A stretch of 64,000 nt of DNA from Calliopsis andreniformis (Eukaryota; Arthropoda; Insecta; Hymenoptera; Andrenidae): the NCBI RefSeq assembly GCF_051401765.1, contig NW_027480423.1:12276001-12340000 (forward strand), given 5' to 3'. Within the stretch, counting starts at the first letter, position 1. Every line of letters starts with the position of its first letter. Below the pieces are notes generated by a model. The model made no database searches. It was not told where the DNA came from and was given only the letters and a program-made list of their open reading frames with translations. Below are positions 10,976 through 23,400 of this stretch, one piece after another. Both the position numbers and the translations under genes were made by a program.

Positions 10976-13900
10976 GCCCGGAACGTAGAATTGGCCATCA
11001 CTTTCAAACTGGTTGCAATTATTCCTGTTATATGATGGAAACACAGTTGTATTTGTTTTGCATTTTATGGTTCGGGCGTAGACTTCTAAGGCCCTAACCA
11101 TTCAATCTGTTGGAGCAACGCCCTATGGTGAAGCCTAGGTTACTCGGAAAGTAGAAATGACCATATGTTTCATACTGGTTGCAATTATTCGTTTTATACG
11201 ATGGAAAAGCTGATGTATTTATATTGTATTTTATGCTTCTGGCGTTGACTTCTAAGGCACTAACTATTCGATCTGGTGGAGCAACGCCCTAGAGTGAAGC
11301 CTAGGTTGCCCGGAAGGTAGAATTGGCCATAACTTTCAAACTGGTTGCAATTATTCGTTTTATACGATGGAAAAACTATTGTATTTATATTGTATTTTAT
11401 ACTTCTGGCGTTGACTTCTAAGGCACTCACTATTCGATCTGGTGGAGCAACGCCCTAGAGTGAAGCCTAGGTTGCCCGGAACGTAGAATTGGCCATCACT
11501 TTCAAACTGGTTGCAATTATTCCTGTTATATGATGGAAACACTGTTGTATTTTTTTTGCATTTTATGGTTCGGGCGTTGACTTCTAAGGCCCTAACTATT
11601 CAATCTGTTGGTGCAACGCGCTAGGGTGAAGCCCAGGTAGCTCGGAAAGTAGAAATGACCATAAGTTTCATACTGGTTGCAATTATTCGTTTTATATGAT
11701 GGAAAAGCTGTTTTATTTATATTGTATTTTATGCTTCTGGCGTTGACTTCTAAGGCACTAACTATTCGATCTGGTGGAGCAACGCCCTAGAGTGAAGCCT
11801 AGCTTGCCCGGAACGTAGAATTGGCCATCACTTTCAAACTGGTTGCAATTATTCCTGTTATATGATGGAAACACAGTTGTATTTTTATTGCATTTTATGC
11901 TTCGGGCGTTGACATCTAAGGCCCTAACACCTCAATCTGTTGGTGCAACGCCCTAGGGTGAAGCCTAGGTTGCTCGGAAAGTAGAAATGACCATAAGTTT
12001 CATACTGGTTGCAATTATTCGTTTTATACGATGGAAAAACTGTTGTATTTATATTGTATTTTATGCTTCTGGCGTTGACTTCTAAGGCCCTAGCTGTTCG
12101 ATCTAGTGGAGCAACGCCGTAGAGTGAAGCCTAGGTTGCCCGGAAGGTAGAATTGGCCATCACTTTCAAACTGGTTGCAATTACTCGTTTTATACGATGG
12201 AAAAGCTGTTGTACTTATATCGTATTTTATGCTTTTGGCGTTGACTTCTTAGGCCGTAACTATTCGGTCTGGTGGAGCAACGCCCTGGAGTGAAACCTAG
12301 GTTGCCCGGAACGTAGAATTGGCCATCACTTTCAAACTGGTTGCAATTATTCCTGTTATATGATGGAAACACAGTTGTATTTTTTTTGCATTTTATGGTC
12401 CGGGCGTTGACTTCTAAGGCCCTAACTATTCAATCTGTTGGAGCAACGTCCTAGGGTGAGGCCTAGGTGGCTCGGAAAGTAGAAATGACCATAAGTTTCA
12501 TACTGGTTGCAATTATTCGTTTTATATGATGGAAAAGCTGTTTTATTTATATTGTATTTTATGCTTCTGGCGTTGACTTCTAAGGCACTAACTATTCGAT
12601 CTGGTGGAGCAACGCCCTAGAGTGAAGCCTAGGTTGCCCGGAACGTAGAATTGGCCATCACTTTCAAACTGGTTGCAATTATTCCTGTTATATGATGGAA
12701 ACACAGTTGTATTTTTATTGCATTTTATGCTTCGGGCGTTGACATCTAAGGCCCTAACACCTCAATCTGTTGGTGCAACGCCCTAGGGTGAAGCCTAGGT
12801 TGCTCGGAAAGTAGAAATGACCATAAGTTTCATACTGGTTGCAATTATTCGTTTTATACGATGGAAAAACTGTTGTATTTATATTGTATTTTATGCTTCT
12901 GGCGTTGACTTCTAAGGCCCTAGCTGTTCGATCTAGTGGAGCAACGCCGTAGAGTGAAGCCTAGGTTGCCCGGAAGGTAGAATTGGCCATCACTTTCAAA
13001 CTGGTTGCAATTACTCGTTTTATACGATGGAAAAGCTGTTGTACTTATATCGTATTTTATGCTTTTGGCGTTGACTTCTTAGGCCGTAACTATTCGGTCT
13101 GGTGGAGCAACGCCCTGGAGTGAAACCTAGGTTGCCCGGAACGTAGAATTGGCCATCACTTTCAAACTGGTTGCAATTATTCCTGTTATATGATGGAAAC
13201 ACAGTTGTATTTTTTTTGCATTTTATGGTCCGGGCGTTGACTTCTAAGGCCCTAACTATTCAATCTGTTGGAGCAACGTCCTAGGGTGAGGCCTAGGTGG
13301 CTCGGAAAGTAGAAATGACCATAAGTTTCATACTGGTTGCAATTATTCGTTTTATACGATGGAAAAACTGTTGTATTTATATTGTATTTTATGCTTCTGG
13401 CGTTGACTTCTAAGGCACTAACTATTCGATCTGGTGGAGCAACGCCCTAGAGTGAAGCCTAGGTTGCCCGGAAGGTAGAATTGTCCATCACTTTCAAACT
13501 GGTTGCAATTATTCGTTTTATACGATGGAAAAACTGTTGTATTTATATTGTATTTTATACTTCTGGCGTTGACTTCTAAGGCACTAACTATTCGATCTGG
13601 TGGAGCAACGCCCTAGAGTGAAGCCTAGGTTGCCCGGAACGTAGAATTGGCCATCACTTTCAAACTGGTTGCAATTATTCCTGTTATATGATGGAAACAC
13701 TGTTGTATTTTTTTTGCATTTGATGGTTCGGGCGTTGACTTCTATGGCCCTAACTATTCAATCTGTTGGAGCAACGCCCTAGGGTGAAGCCCAGGTTGCT
13801 CGGAAAGTATAAATGACCATAAGTTTCATACTGGTTGCAATTATTCGCTTTATACGATGGAAAAGCTGTTGTATTTATATTGTATTTTATGCTTCTGGCG

Positions 13901-16584
13901 TTGACTTCTAAGGCACTAACTATTCGATCTGGTGGAGCAAGTCCCAAGAGTGAAGCCTAGGTTGCCCGGAACGTAGAATTGGCCATCACTTTCAAACTGG
14001 TTGCAATTATTCCTGTTATATGATGGAAACACAGTTGTATTTTTATTGCATTTTATGCTTCGGGCGTTGACATCTAAGGCCCTAACACCTCAATCTGTTG
14101 GAGCAACGCCCTAGGGTGAAGCCTAGGTTGCTCGGAAAGTAGAAATGACCATAAGTTTCATACTGGTTGCAATTATTCGTTTTATACGATGGAAAAACTG
14201 TTGTATTTATATTGTATTTTATGCTTCTGGCGTTGACTTCTAAGGCCCTAGCTGTTCGATCTAGTGGAGCAACGCCGTAGAGTGAAGCCTAGGTTGCCCG
14301 GAAGGTAGAATTGGCCATCACTTTCAAACTGGTTGCAATTACTCGTTTTATACGATGGAAAAGCTGTTGTATTTATATCGTATTTTATGCTTTTGGCGTT
14401 GACTTCTTAGGCCGTAACTATTCGGTCTGGTGGAGCAACGCCCTGGAGTGAAACCTAGGTTGCCCGGAACGTAGAATTGGCCATCACTTTCAAACTGGTT
14501 GCAATTATTCCTGTTATATGATGGAAACACAGTTGTATTTTTTTTGCATTTTATGGTTCGGGCGTTGACTTCTAAGGCCCTAACTATTCAATCTGTTTTA
14601 TCAACGTCCTAGGGTGAGGCCTAGGTTGCTCGGAAAGTAGAAATGACCATAAGTTTCATTCTGGTTGCAATTATTCGTTTTATACGATGGAAAAGCTGTT
14701 GTATTTATATTGTATTTTATGCTTCTGGCGTTGACTTCTAAGGCACTAACTATTCGATCTGGTGGAGCAACGCCCTAGAGTGAAGTCTAGGTTGCCCGGA
14801 ACGTAGAATTGGCCATCACTTTCAAACTGGTTGCAATTATTCCTGTTATACGATGGAAACACAGTTGTATTTTTATTGCATTTTATGCTTCGGGCGTTGA
14901 CATCTAAGGCCCTAACACCTCAATCTGTTGGAGCAACGCCCTAGGGTGAAGCCTAGGTTGCTCGGAAAGTAGAAATGACCATAAGTTTCATACTGGTTGC
15001 AATTATTCGTTTTATACGATCGAAAAACTGTTGTATTTATATTGTATTTTATGCTTCTGGCGTTGACTTCTAAGGCCCTAGCTGTTCGATCTAGTGGAGC
15101 AACGCCGTTGAGTGAAGCCTAGGTTGCCCGGAAGGTAGAATTGGCCATCACTTTCAAACTGGTTGCAATTATTCGTTTTATACGATGGAAAAACTGTTGT
15201 ATTTATATTGTATTTTATGCTTCCCGCGTTGACTTCTAAGGCCCTAGCTGTTCGATCTAGTGGAGCAACGCCGTAGAGTGAAGCCTAGGGTGCCCGGAAG
15301 GTAGAATTGGCCATCACTTTCAAACTGGTTGCAATTATCCGTTTTATACGATGGAAAAGCTGTTGTATTTATATTGTATTTTATGCTTCTGGCGTTGACT
15401 TCTAAGGCACTAACTATTCGATCTGGTGGAGCAACGCCCTAGAGTGAAGTCTAGGTTGCCCGGAACGTAGAATTGGCCATCACTTTCAAACTGGTTGCAA
15501 TTATTCCTGTTATACGATGGAAACACAGTTGTATTTTTATTGCATTTTATGCTTCGGGCGATGACATCTAAGGCCCTAACACCTCAATCTGTTGGAACAA
15601 CGCCCTAGGGTGAAGCCTAGGTTGCTCGGAAAGTAGAAATGACCATAAGTTTCATACTGGTTGCAATTATTCGTTTTATACGATGGAAAAACTGTTGTAT
15701 TTATATTGTATTTTATGCTTCTGGCGTTGACTTCTAAGGCCCTAGCTGTTCGATCTAGTGGAGCAACGCCGTTGAGTGAGGCCTAGGTTGCCCGGAAGGT
15801 AGAATTGGCCATCACTTTCAAACTGGTTGCAATTACTCGTTTTATACGATGGAAAAGCTGTTGTATTTATATCGTATTTTATGCTTTTGGCGTTGACTTC
15901 TAAGGCACTAACTATTCGATCTGGTGGAGCAACGCCCTAGAGTGAAGCCTAGGTTGCCCGGAACGTAGAATTGGCCATCACTTTCAAACTGGTTGCAATT
16001 ATTCCTGTTATATGATGGAAACACTGTTGTATTTTTTTTGCATTTGATGGTTCGGGCGTTGACTTCTAAGGCCCTAACCATTCAATCTGTTGGAGCAACG
16101 CCCTAGGGTGAAGCCCAGGTTGCTCGGAAAGTAGAAATGACCATAAGTTTCATACTGGTTGCAATTATTCGTTTTATACGATGGAAAAGCTGTTGTACTT
16201 ATATCGTATTTTATGCTTTTGGCGTTGACTTCTTAGGCCGTAACTATTCGGCCTGGTGGAGCAACGCCCTGGAGTGAAACCTAGGTTGCCCGGAACGTAG
16301 AATTGGCCATCACTTTCAAACTGGTTGCAATTATTCCTGTTATATGATGGAAACACAGTTGTATTTTTTTTGCATTTTATGGTTCGGGCGTTGACTTCTA
16401 AGGCCCTAACTATTCAATCTGTTGGAGCAACGTCCTAGGGTGAGGCCTAGGTGGCTCGGAAAGTAGAAATGACCATAAGTTTCATACTGGTTGCAATTAT
16501 TCGTTTTATACGATGGAAAAACTGTTGTATTTATATTGTATTTTATGCTTCTGGCGTTGACTTCTAAGGCACTAACTATTCGAT
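10976..16584. repeat. 34-monomer segmental tandem duplication, copy 2
   Basis: This is the near-identical partner of 5332-10940 at a constant offset of 5644 bp. The bridge of about 35 bp at 10941-10975 reads GCAACGCCCTGGAGTGAAACC, a variant normally found in the pentamer B3 unit, so the join appears to have crossed between different monomers of the same register. Right of 16584 the sequence follows 13431-14517 instead (offset 3154 bp). Confidence 0.9.
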
Positions 16585-17670
16585 CTGGTGGAGCAACGCC
16601 CTAGAGTGAAGCCTAGGTTGCCCGGAAGGTAGAATTGTCCATCACTTTCAAACTGGTTGCAATTATTCGTTTTATACGATGGAAAAACTGTTGTATTTAT
16701 ATTGTATTTTATACTTCTGGCGTTGACTTCTAAGGCACTAACTATTCGATCTGGTGGAGCAACGCCCTAGAGTGAAGCCTAGGTTGCCCGGAACGTAGAA
16801 TTGGCCATCACTTTCAAACTGGTTGCAATTATTCCTGTTATATGATGGAAACACTGTTGTATTTTTTTTGCATTTGATGGTTCGGGCGTTGACTTCTATG
16901 GCCCTAACTATTCAATCTGTTGGAGCAACGCCCTAGGGTGAAGCCCAGGTTGCTCGGAAAGTATAAATGACCATAAGTTTCATACTGGTTGCAATTATTC
17001 GTTTTATACGATGGAAAAGCTGTTGTATTTATATTGTATTTTATGCTTCTGGCGTTGACTTCTAAGGCACTAACTATTCGATCTGGTGAAGCAAGGCCCA
17101 AGAGTGAAGCCTAGGTTGCCCGGAACGTAGAATTGGCCATCACTTTCAAACTGGTTGCAATTATTCCTGTTATATGATGGAAACACAGTTGTATTTTTAT
17201 TGCATTTTATGCTTCGGGCGTTGACATCTAAGGCCCTAACACCTCAATCTGTTGGAGCAACGCCCTAGGGTGAAGCCTAGGTTGCTCGGAAAGTAGAAAT
17301 GACCATAAGTTTCATACTGGTTGCAATTATTCGTTTTATACGATGGAAAAACTGTTGTATTTATATTGTATTTTATGCTTCTGGCGTTGACTTCTAAGGC
17401 CCTAGCTGTTCGATCTAGTGGAGCAACGCCGTAGAGTGAAGCCTAGGTTTCCCGGAAGGTAGAATTGGCCATCACTTTCAAACTGGTTGCAATTACTCGT
17501 TTTATACGATGGAAAAGCTGTTGTATTTATATCGTATTTTATGCTTTTGGCGTTGACTTCTTAGGCCGTAACTATTCGGTCTGGTGGAGCAACGCCCTGG
17601 AGTGAAACCTAGGTTGCCCGGAACGTAGAATTGGCCATCACTTTCAAACTGGTTGCAATTATTCCTGTTA
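15513..17670. repeat. 13-monomer tandem duplication (2158 bp), copy 1
   Basis: This block begins at CGATGGAAACACAGTTG with the marks GGGCGATGACATC and GTTGGAACAACG. It contains the CCTGGTGGAGC B3 variant, TTGTCCATCAC, AAGTATAAATGACC and CCAAGAGTG, and ends at CCTGTTATA. Copy 2 follows with no gap at 17671-19828. It overlaps copy 2 of the 5644-bp duplication, so the 2158-bp event came after, or took its template from, that larger duplication. Confidence 0.88.
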
Positions 17671-19828
17671 TACGATGGAAACACAGTTGTATTTTTATTG
17701 CATTTTATGCTTCGGGCGATGACATCTAAGGCCCTAGCACCTCAATCTGTTGGAACAACGCCCTAGGGTGAAGCCTAGGTTGCTCGGAAAGTAGAAATGA
17801 CCATAAGTTTCATACTGGTTGCAATTATTCGTTTTATACGATGGAAAAACTGTTGTATTTATATTGTATTTTATGCTTCTGGCGTTGACTTCTAAGGCCC
17901 TAGCTGTTCGATCTAGTGGAGCAACGCCGTTGAGTGAAGCCTAGGTTGCCCGGAAGGTAGAATTGGCCATCACTTTCAAACTGGTTGCAATTACTCGTTT
18001 TATACGATGGAAAAGCTGTTGTATTTATATCGTATTTTATGCTTTTGGCGTTGACTTCTAAGGCACTAACTATTCGATCTGGTGGAGCAACGCCCTAGAG
18101 TGAAGCCTAGGTTGCCCGGAACGTAGAATTGGCCATCACTTTCAAACTGGTTGCAATTATTCCTGTTATATGATGGAAACACTGTTGTATTTTTTTTGCA
18201 TTTGATGGTTCGGGCGTTGACTTCTAAGGCCCTAACCATTCAATCTGTTGGAGCAACGCTCTAGGGTGAAGCCCAGGTTGCTCGGAAAGTAGAAATGACC
18301 ATAAGTTTCATACTGGTTGCAATTATTCGTTTTATACGATGGAAAAGCTGTTGTACTTATATCGTATTTTATGCTTTTGGCGTTGACTTCTTAGGCCGTA
18401 ACTATTCGGTCTGGTGGAGCAACGCCCTGGAGTGAAACCTAGGTTGCCCGGAACGTAGAATTGGCCATCACTTTCAAACTGGTTGCAATTATTCCTGTTA
18501 TATGATGGAAACACAGTTGTATTTTTTTTGCATTTTATGGTTCGGGCGTTGACTTCTAAGGCCCTAACTATTCAATCTGTTGGAGCAACGTCCTAGGGTG
18601 AGGCCTAGGTGGCTCGGAAAGTAGAAATGACCATAAGTTTCATACTGGTTGCAATTATTCGTTTTATACGATGGAAAAACTGTTGTATTTATATTGTATT
18701 TTATGCTTCTGGCGTTGACTTCTAAGGCACTAACTATTCGATCTGGTGGAGCAACGCCCTAGAGTGAAGCCTAGGTTGCCCGGAAGGTAGAATTGTCCAT
18801 CACTTTCAAACTGGTTGCAATTATTCGTTTTATACGATGGAAAAACTGTTGTATTTATATTGTATTTTATACTTCTGGCGTTGACTTCTAAGGCACTAAC
18901 TATTCGATCTGGTGGAGCAACGCCCTAGAGTGAAGCCTAGGTTGCCCGGAACGTAGAATTGGCCATCACTTTCAAACTGGTTGCAATTATTCCTGTTATA
19001 TGATGGAAACACTGTTGTATTTTTTTTGCATTTGATGGTTCGGGCGTTGACTTCTATGGCCCTAACTATTCAATCTGTTGGAGCAACGCCCTAGGGTGAA
19101 GCCCAGGTTGCTCGGAAAGTATAAATGACCATAAGTTTCATACTGGTTGCAATTATTCGTTTTATACGATGGAAAAGCTGTTGTATTTATATTGTATTTT
19201 ATGCTTCTGGCGTTGACTTCTAAGGCACTAACTATTCGATCTGGTGGAGCAAGGCCCAAGAGTGAAGCCTAGGTTGCCCGGAACGTAGAATTGGCCATCA
19301 CTTTCAAACTGGTTGCAATTATTCCTGTTATATGATGGAAACACAGTTGTATTTTTATTGCATTTTATGCTTCGGGCGTTGACATCTAAGGCCCTAACAC
19401 CTCAATCTGTTGGAGCAACGCCCTAGGGTGAAGCCTAGGTTGCTCGGAAAGTAGAAATGACCATAAGTTTCATACTGGTTGCAATTATTCGTTTTATACG
19501 ATGGAAAAACTGTTGTATTTATATTGTATTTTATGCTTCTGGCGTTGACTTCTAAGGCCCTAGCTGTTCGATCTAGTGGAGCAACGCCGTAGAGTGAAGC
19601 CTAGGTTGCCCGGAAGGTAGAATTGGCCATCACTTTCAAACTGGTTGCAATTACTCGTTTTATACGATGGAAAAGCTGTTGTATTTATATCGTATTTTAT
19701 GCTTTTGGCGTTGACTTCTTAGGCCGTAACTATTCGGTCTGGTGGAGCAACGCCCTGGAGTGAAACCTAGGTTGCCCGGAACGTAGAATTGGCCATCACT
19801 TTCAAACTGGTTGCAATTATTCCTGTTA
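17671..19828. repeat. 13-monomer tandem duplication (2158 bp), copy 2
   Basis: The same variant order as 15513-17670 appears at a constant offset of 2158 bp (13 times 166). Small differences include CTAGCACCTC for CTAACACCTC and AACGCTCTAGG for AACGCCCTAGG. The junction can be placed within TTATA/CGATGG at monomer position 17. At 17671 the continuing sequence switches from the path of 14517 to that of 15513. At 19829 it switches back to the path of 14517. Confidence 0.88.
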
Positions 19829-20610
19829 TATGATGGAAACACAGTCGTATTTTTTTTGCATTTTATGGTTCGGGCGTTGACTTCTAAGGCCCTAACTATT
19901 CAATCTGTTTTATCAACGTCCTAGGGTGAGGCCTAGGTTGCTCGGAAAGTAGAAATGACCATAAGTTTCATTCTGGTTGCAATTATTCGTTTTATACGAT
20001 GGAAAAGCTGTTGTATTTATATTGTATTTTATGCTTCTGGCGTTGACTTCTAAGGCACTAACTATTCGATCTGGTGGAGCAACGCCCTAGAGTGAAGTCT
20101 AGGTTGCCCGGAACGTAGAATTGGCCATCACTTTCAAACTGGTTGCAATTATTCCTGTTATACGATGGAAACACAGTTGTATTTTTATTGCATTTTATGC
20201 TTCGGGCGTTGACATCTAAGGCCCTAACACCTCAATCTGTTGCAGCAACGCCCTAGGGTGAAGCCTAGGTTGCTCGGAAAGTAGAAATGACCATAAGTTT
20301 CATACTGGTTGCAATTATTCGTTTTATACGATCGAAAAACTGTTGTATTTATATTGTATTTTATGCTTCTGGCGTTGACTTCTAAGGCCCTAGCTGTTCG
20401 ATCTAGTGGAGCAACGCCGTTGAGTGAAGCCTAGGTTGCCCGGAAGGTAGAATTGGCCATCACTTTCAAACTGGTTGCAATTATTCGTTTTATACGATGG
20501 AAAAACTGTTGTATTTATATTGTATTTTATGCTTCTCGCGTTGACTTCTAAGGCCCTAGCTGTTCGATCTAGTGGAGCAACGCCGTAGAGTGAAGCCTAG
20601 GTTGCCCGGA
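19829..20610. repeat. Continuation matching 14517-15298 (offset 5312 bp, 32 monomers)
   Basis: This segment carries the rare TTTTATCAACG cluster at about 19909, ACGATCGAAAAACTG, and TTCTCGCGTTGAC matching TTCCCGCGTTGAC of 15221. It is the remainder of the larger block interrupted by the 2158-bp tandem duplication. Confidence 0.75.
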
Positions 20611-23400
20611 ACGTAGAATTGGCCATCACTTTCAAACTGGTTGCAATCATTCCTGTTATATGATGGAAACACTGTTGTATTTTTTTTGCATTTGATGGTT
20701 CGGGCGTTGACTTCTAAGGCCCTAACCATTCAATCTGTTGGAGCAACGCCCTAGGGTGAAGCCCAGGTTGCTCGGAAAGTAGAAATGACCATAAGTTTCA
20801 TACTGGTTGCAATTATTCGTTTTATACGATGGAAAAGCTGTTGTATTTATATTGTATTTTATGCTTCTGGCATTGACTTCTAAGGCACTAACTATTCGAT
20901 CTGGTGGAGCAACGCCCAAGAGTGAAGCCTAGGTTGCCCGGAACGTAGAATTGGCCATCACTTTCAAACTGGTTGCAATTATTCCTGTTATATGATGGAA
21001 ACACAGTTGTATTTTTATTGCATTTTATGCTTCGGGCGTTGACATCTAAGGCCCTAACACCTCAATCTGTTGGAGCAACGCCCTAGGGTGAAGCCTAGGT
21101 TGCTCGGAAAGTAGAAATGACCATAAGTTTCATACTGGTTGCAATTATTCGTTTTATACGATGGAAAAACTGTTGTATTTATATTGTATTTTATGCTTCT
21201 GGCGTTGACTTCTAAGGCCCTGGCTGTTCGATCTAGTGGAGCAACGCCGTAGAGTGAAGCCTAGGTTGCCCGGAAGGTAGAATTGGCCATCACTTTCAAA
21301 CTGGTTGCAATTACTCGTTTTATACGATGGAAAAGCTGTTGTATTTATATCGTATTTTATGCTTTTGGCGTTGACTTCTTAGGCCGTAACTATTCGGTCT
21401 GGTGGAGCAACGCCCTGGAGTGAAACCTAGGTTGCCCGGAACGTAGAATTGGCCATCACTTTCAAACTGGTTGCAATTATTCCTGTTATACGATGGAAAC
21501 ACAGTTGTATTCTTATTGCATTTTATGCTTCGGGCGTTGACATCTAAGGCCCTAACACCTCAATCTGTTGGAGCAACGCCCTAGGGTGAAGCCTAGGTTG
21601 CTCGGAAAGTAGAAATGACCATAAGTTTCATACTGGTTGCAATTATTCGTTTTATACGATCGAGAAACTGTTGTATTTATATTGTATTTTATGCTTCTGG
21701 CGTTGACTTCTAAGACCCTAGCTGTTCGATCTAGTGGAGCAACGCCGTTGAGTGAAGCCTAGGTTGCCCGGAAGGTAGAATTGGCCATCACTTTCAAACT
21801 GGTTGCAATTACTCGTTTTATACGATGGAAAAGCTGTTGTATTTATATCGTATTTTATGCTTTTGGCGTTGACTTCTAAGGCACTAACTATTCGATCTGG
21901 TGGAGCAACACCCTAGAGTGAAGCCTAGGTTGCCCGGAACGTAGAATTGGCCATCACTTTCAAACTGGTTGCAATTATCCCTGTTATATGATGGAAACAC
22001 TGTTGTATTTTTTTTGCATTTGATGGTTCGGGCGTTGACTTCTAAGGCCCTAACTATTCAATCTGTTGGAGCAACGCCCTAGGGTGAAGCCCAGGTTGCT
22101 CGGAAAGTAGAAATGACCATAAGTTTCATACTGGTTGCAATTATTCGTTTTATACGATGGAAAAGCTGTTGTATTTATATTGTATTTTATGCTTCTGGCG
22201 TTGACTTCTAAGGCACTAACTATTCGATCTGGTGGAGCAACGCCCTAGAGTGAAGCCTAGGTTGCCCGGAACGTAGAATTGGCCATCACTTTCAAACTGG
22301 ATGCAATTATTCCTGTTATATGATGGAAACACTGTTGTATTTTTATTGCATTTTATGCTTCGGGCGTTGACTTCTGAGGCCCTAACTATTCAATCTGTTG
22401 GAGCAACGCCCTAGGGTGAAGCCCAGGTTGCTCGGAAAGTAGAAATGACCATAAGTTTCATACTGGTTGCAATTATTCGTTTTATACGATGGAAAAGCTG
22501 TTGTATTTATATTGTATTTTATGCTTCTGGCGTTGACTTCTAAGGCACTAACTATTCGATCTGGTGGAGCAACGCCCTAGAGTGAAGCCTAGGTTGCCCG
22601 GAACGTAGAATTGGCCATCACTTTCAAACTGGTTGCAATTATTCCTGTTATATGATGGAAACACAGTTGTATTTATATTGCATTTTATGCTTCGGGCGTT
22701 GACATCTAAGGCCCTAACACCTCAATCTGTTGGAGCAATGCCCTAGGGTGAAGCCTAGGTTGCTCGGAAAGCAGAAATGACCATAAGTTTCATACTGGTT
22801 GCAATTATTCGTTTTATACGATGGAAAAACTGTTGTATTTATATTGTATTTTATGCTTCAGGCGTTGACTTCTAAGGCCCTAGCTGTTCGATCTAGTGGA
22901 GCAACGCCGTAGAGTGAAGCCTAGGTTGCCCGGAAGGTAGAATTGGCCATCACTTTCAAGCTGGTTGCAATTATTCGTTTTATACGATGGAAAAACTGTT
23001 GTATTTATATTGTATTTTATGCTTCTGGCGTTGACTTCTAAGGCACTAACTATTCGATCTGGTGGAGCAACGCCCTAGAGTGAAGCCTAGGTTGCCCGGA
23101 AGGTAGAATTGGCCATCACTTTCAAGCTGGTTGCAATTATTCGTTTTATACGATGGAAAAACTGTTGTATTTATATTGTATTTTATACTTCTGGCGTTGA
23201 CTTCTAAGGCACTAACGATTCGATCTGGTGGAGCAACGCCCTAGAGTGAAGCCTAGGTTGCCCGGAACGTAGATTTGGCCATCACTTTCAAACTGGTTGC
23301 AATTATTCCTGTTATATGATGGAAACACTGTTGTATTTTTATTGCATTTTATGCTTCGGGCGTTGACTTCTGAGGCCCTAACTATTCAATCTGTTGGAGC
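20611..23400. repeat. Pentamer-derived monomers, end of the left domain
   Basis: This stretch holds A and B units with the left-domain marks (GCCCTGGCTGTTCG, GCCGTAACTATTCGG at 21383, AACACCTC at about 21057 and 22718), plus simple AB dimers that become more regular toward 23 kb. Variant combinations recur at 37.4-38.6 and 42.2-46.0 kb (for example TTGCAATTATCCCTG with GCAACACCCTAG). There is no gene or foreign insertion. Confidence 0.7.
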
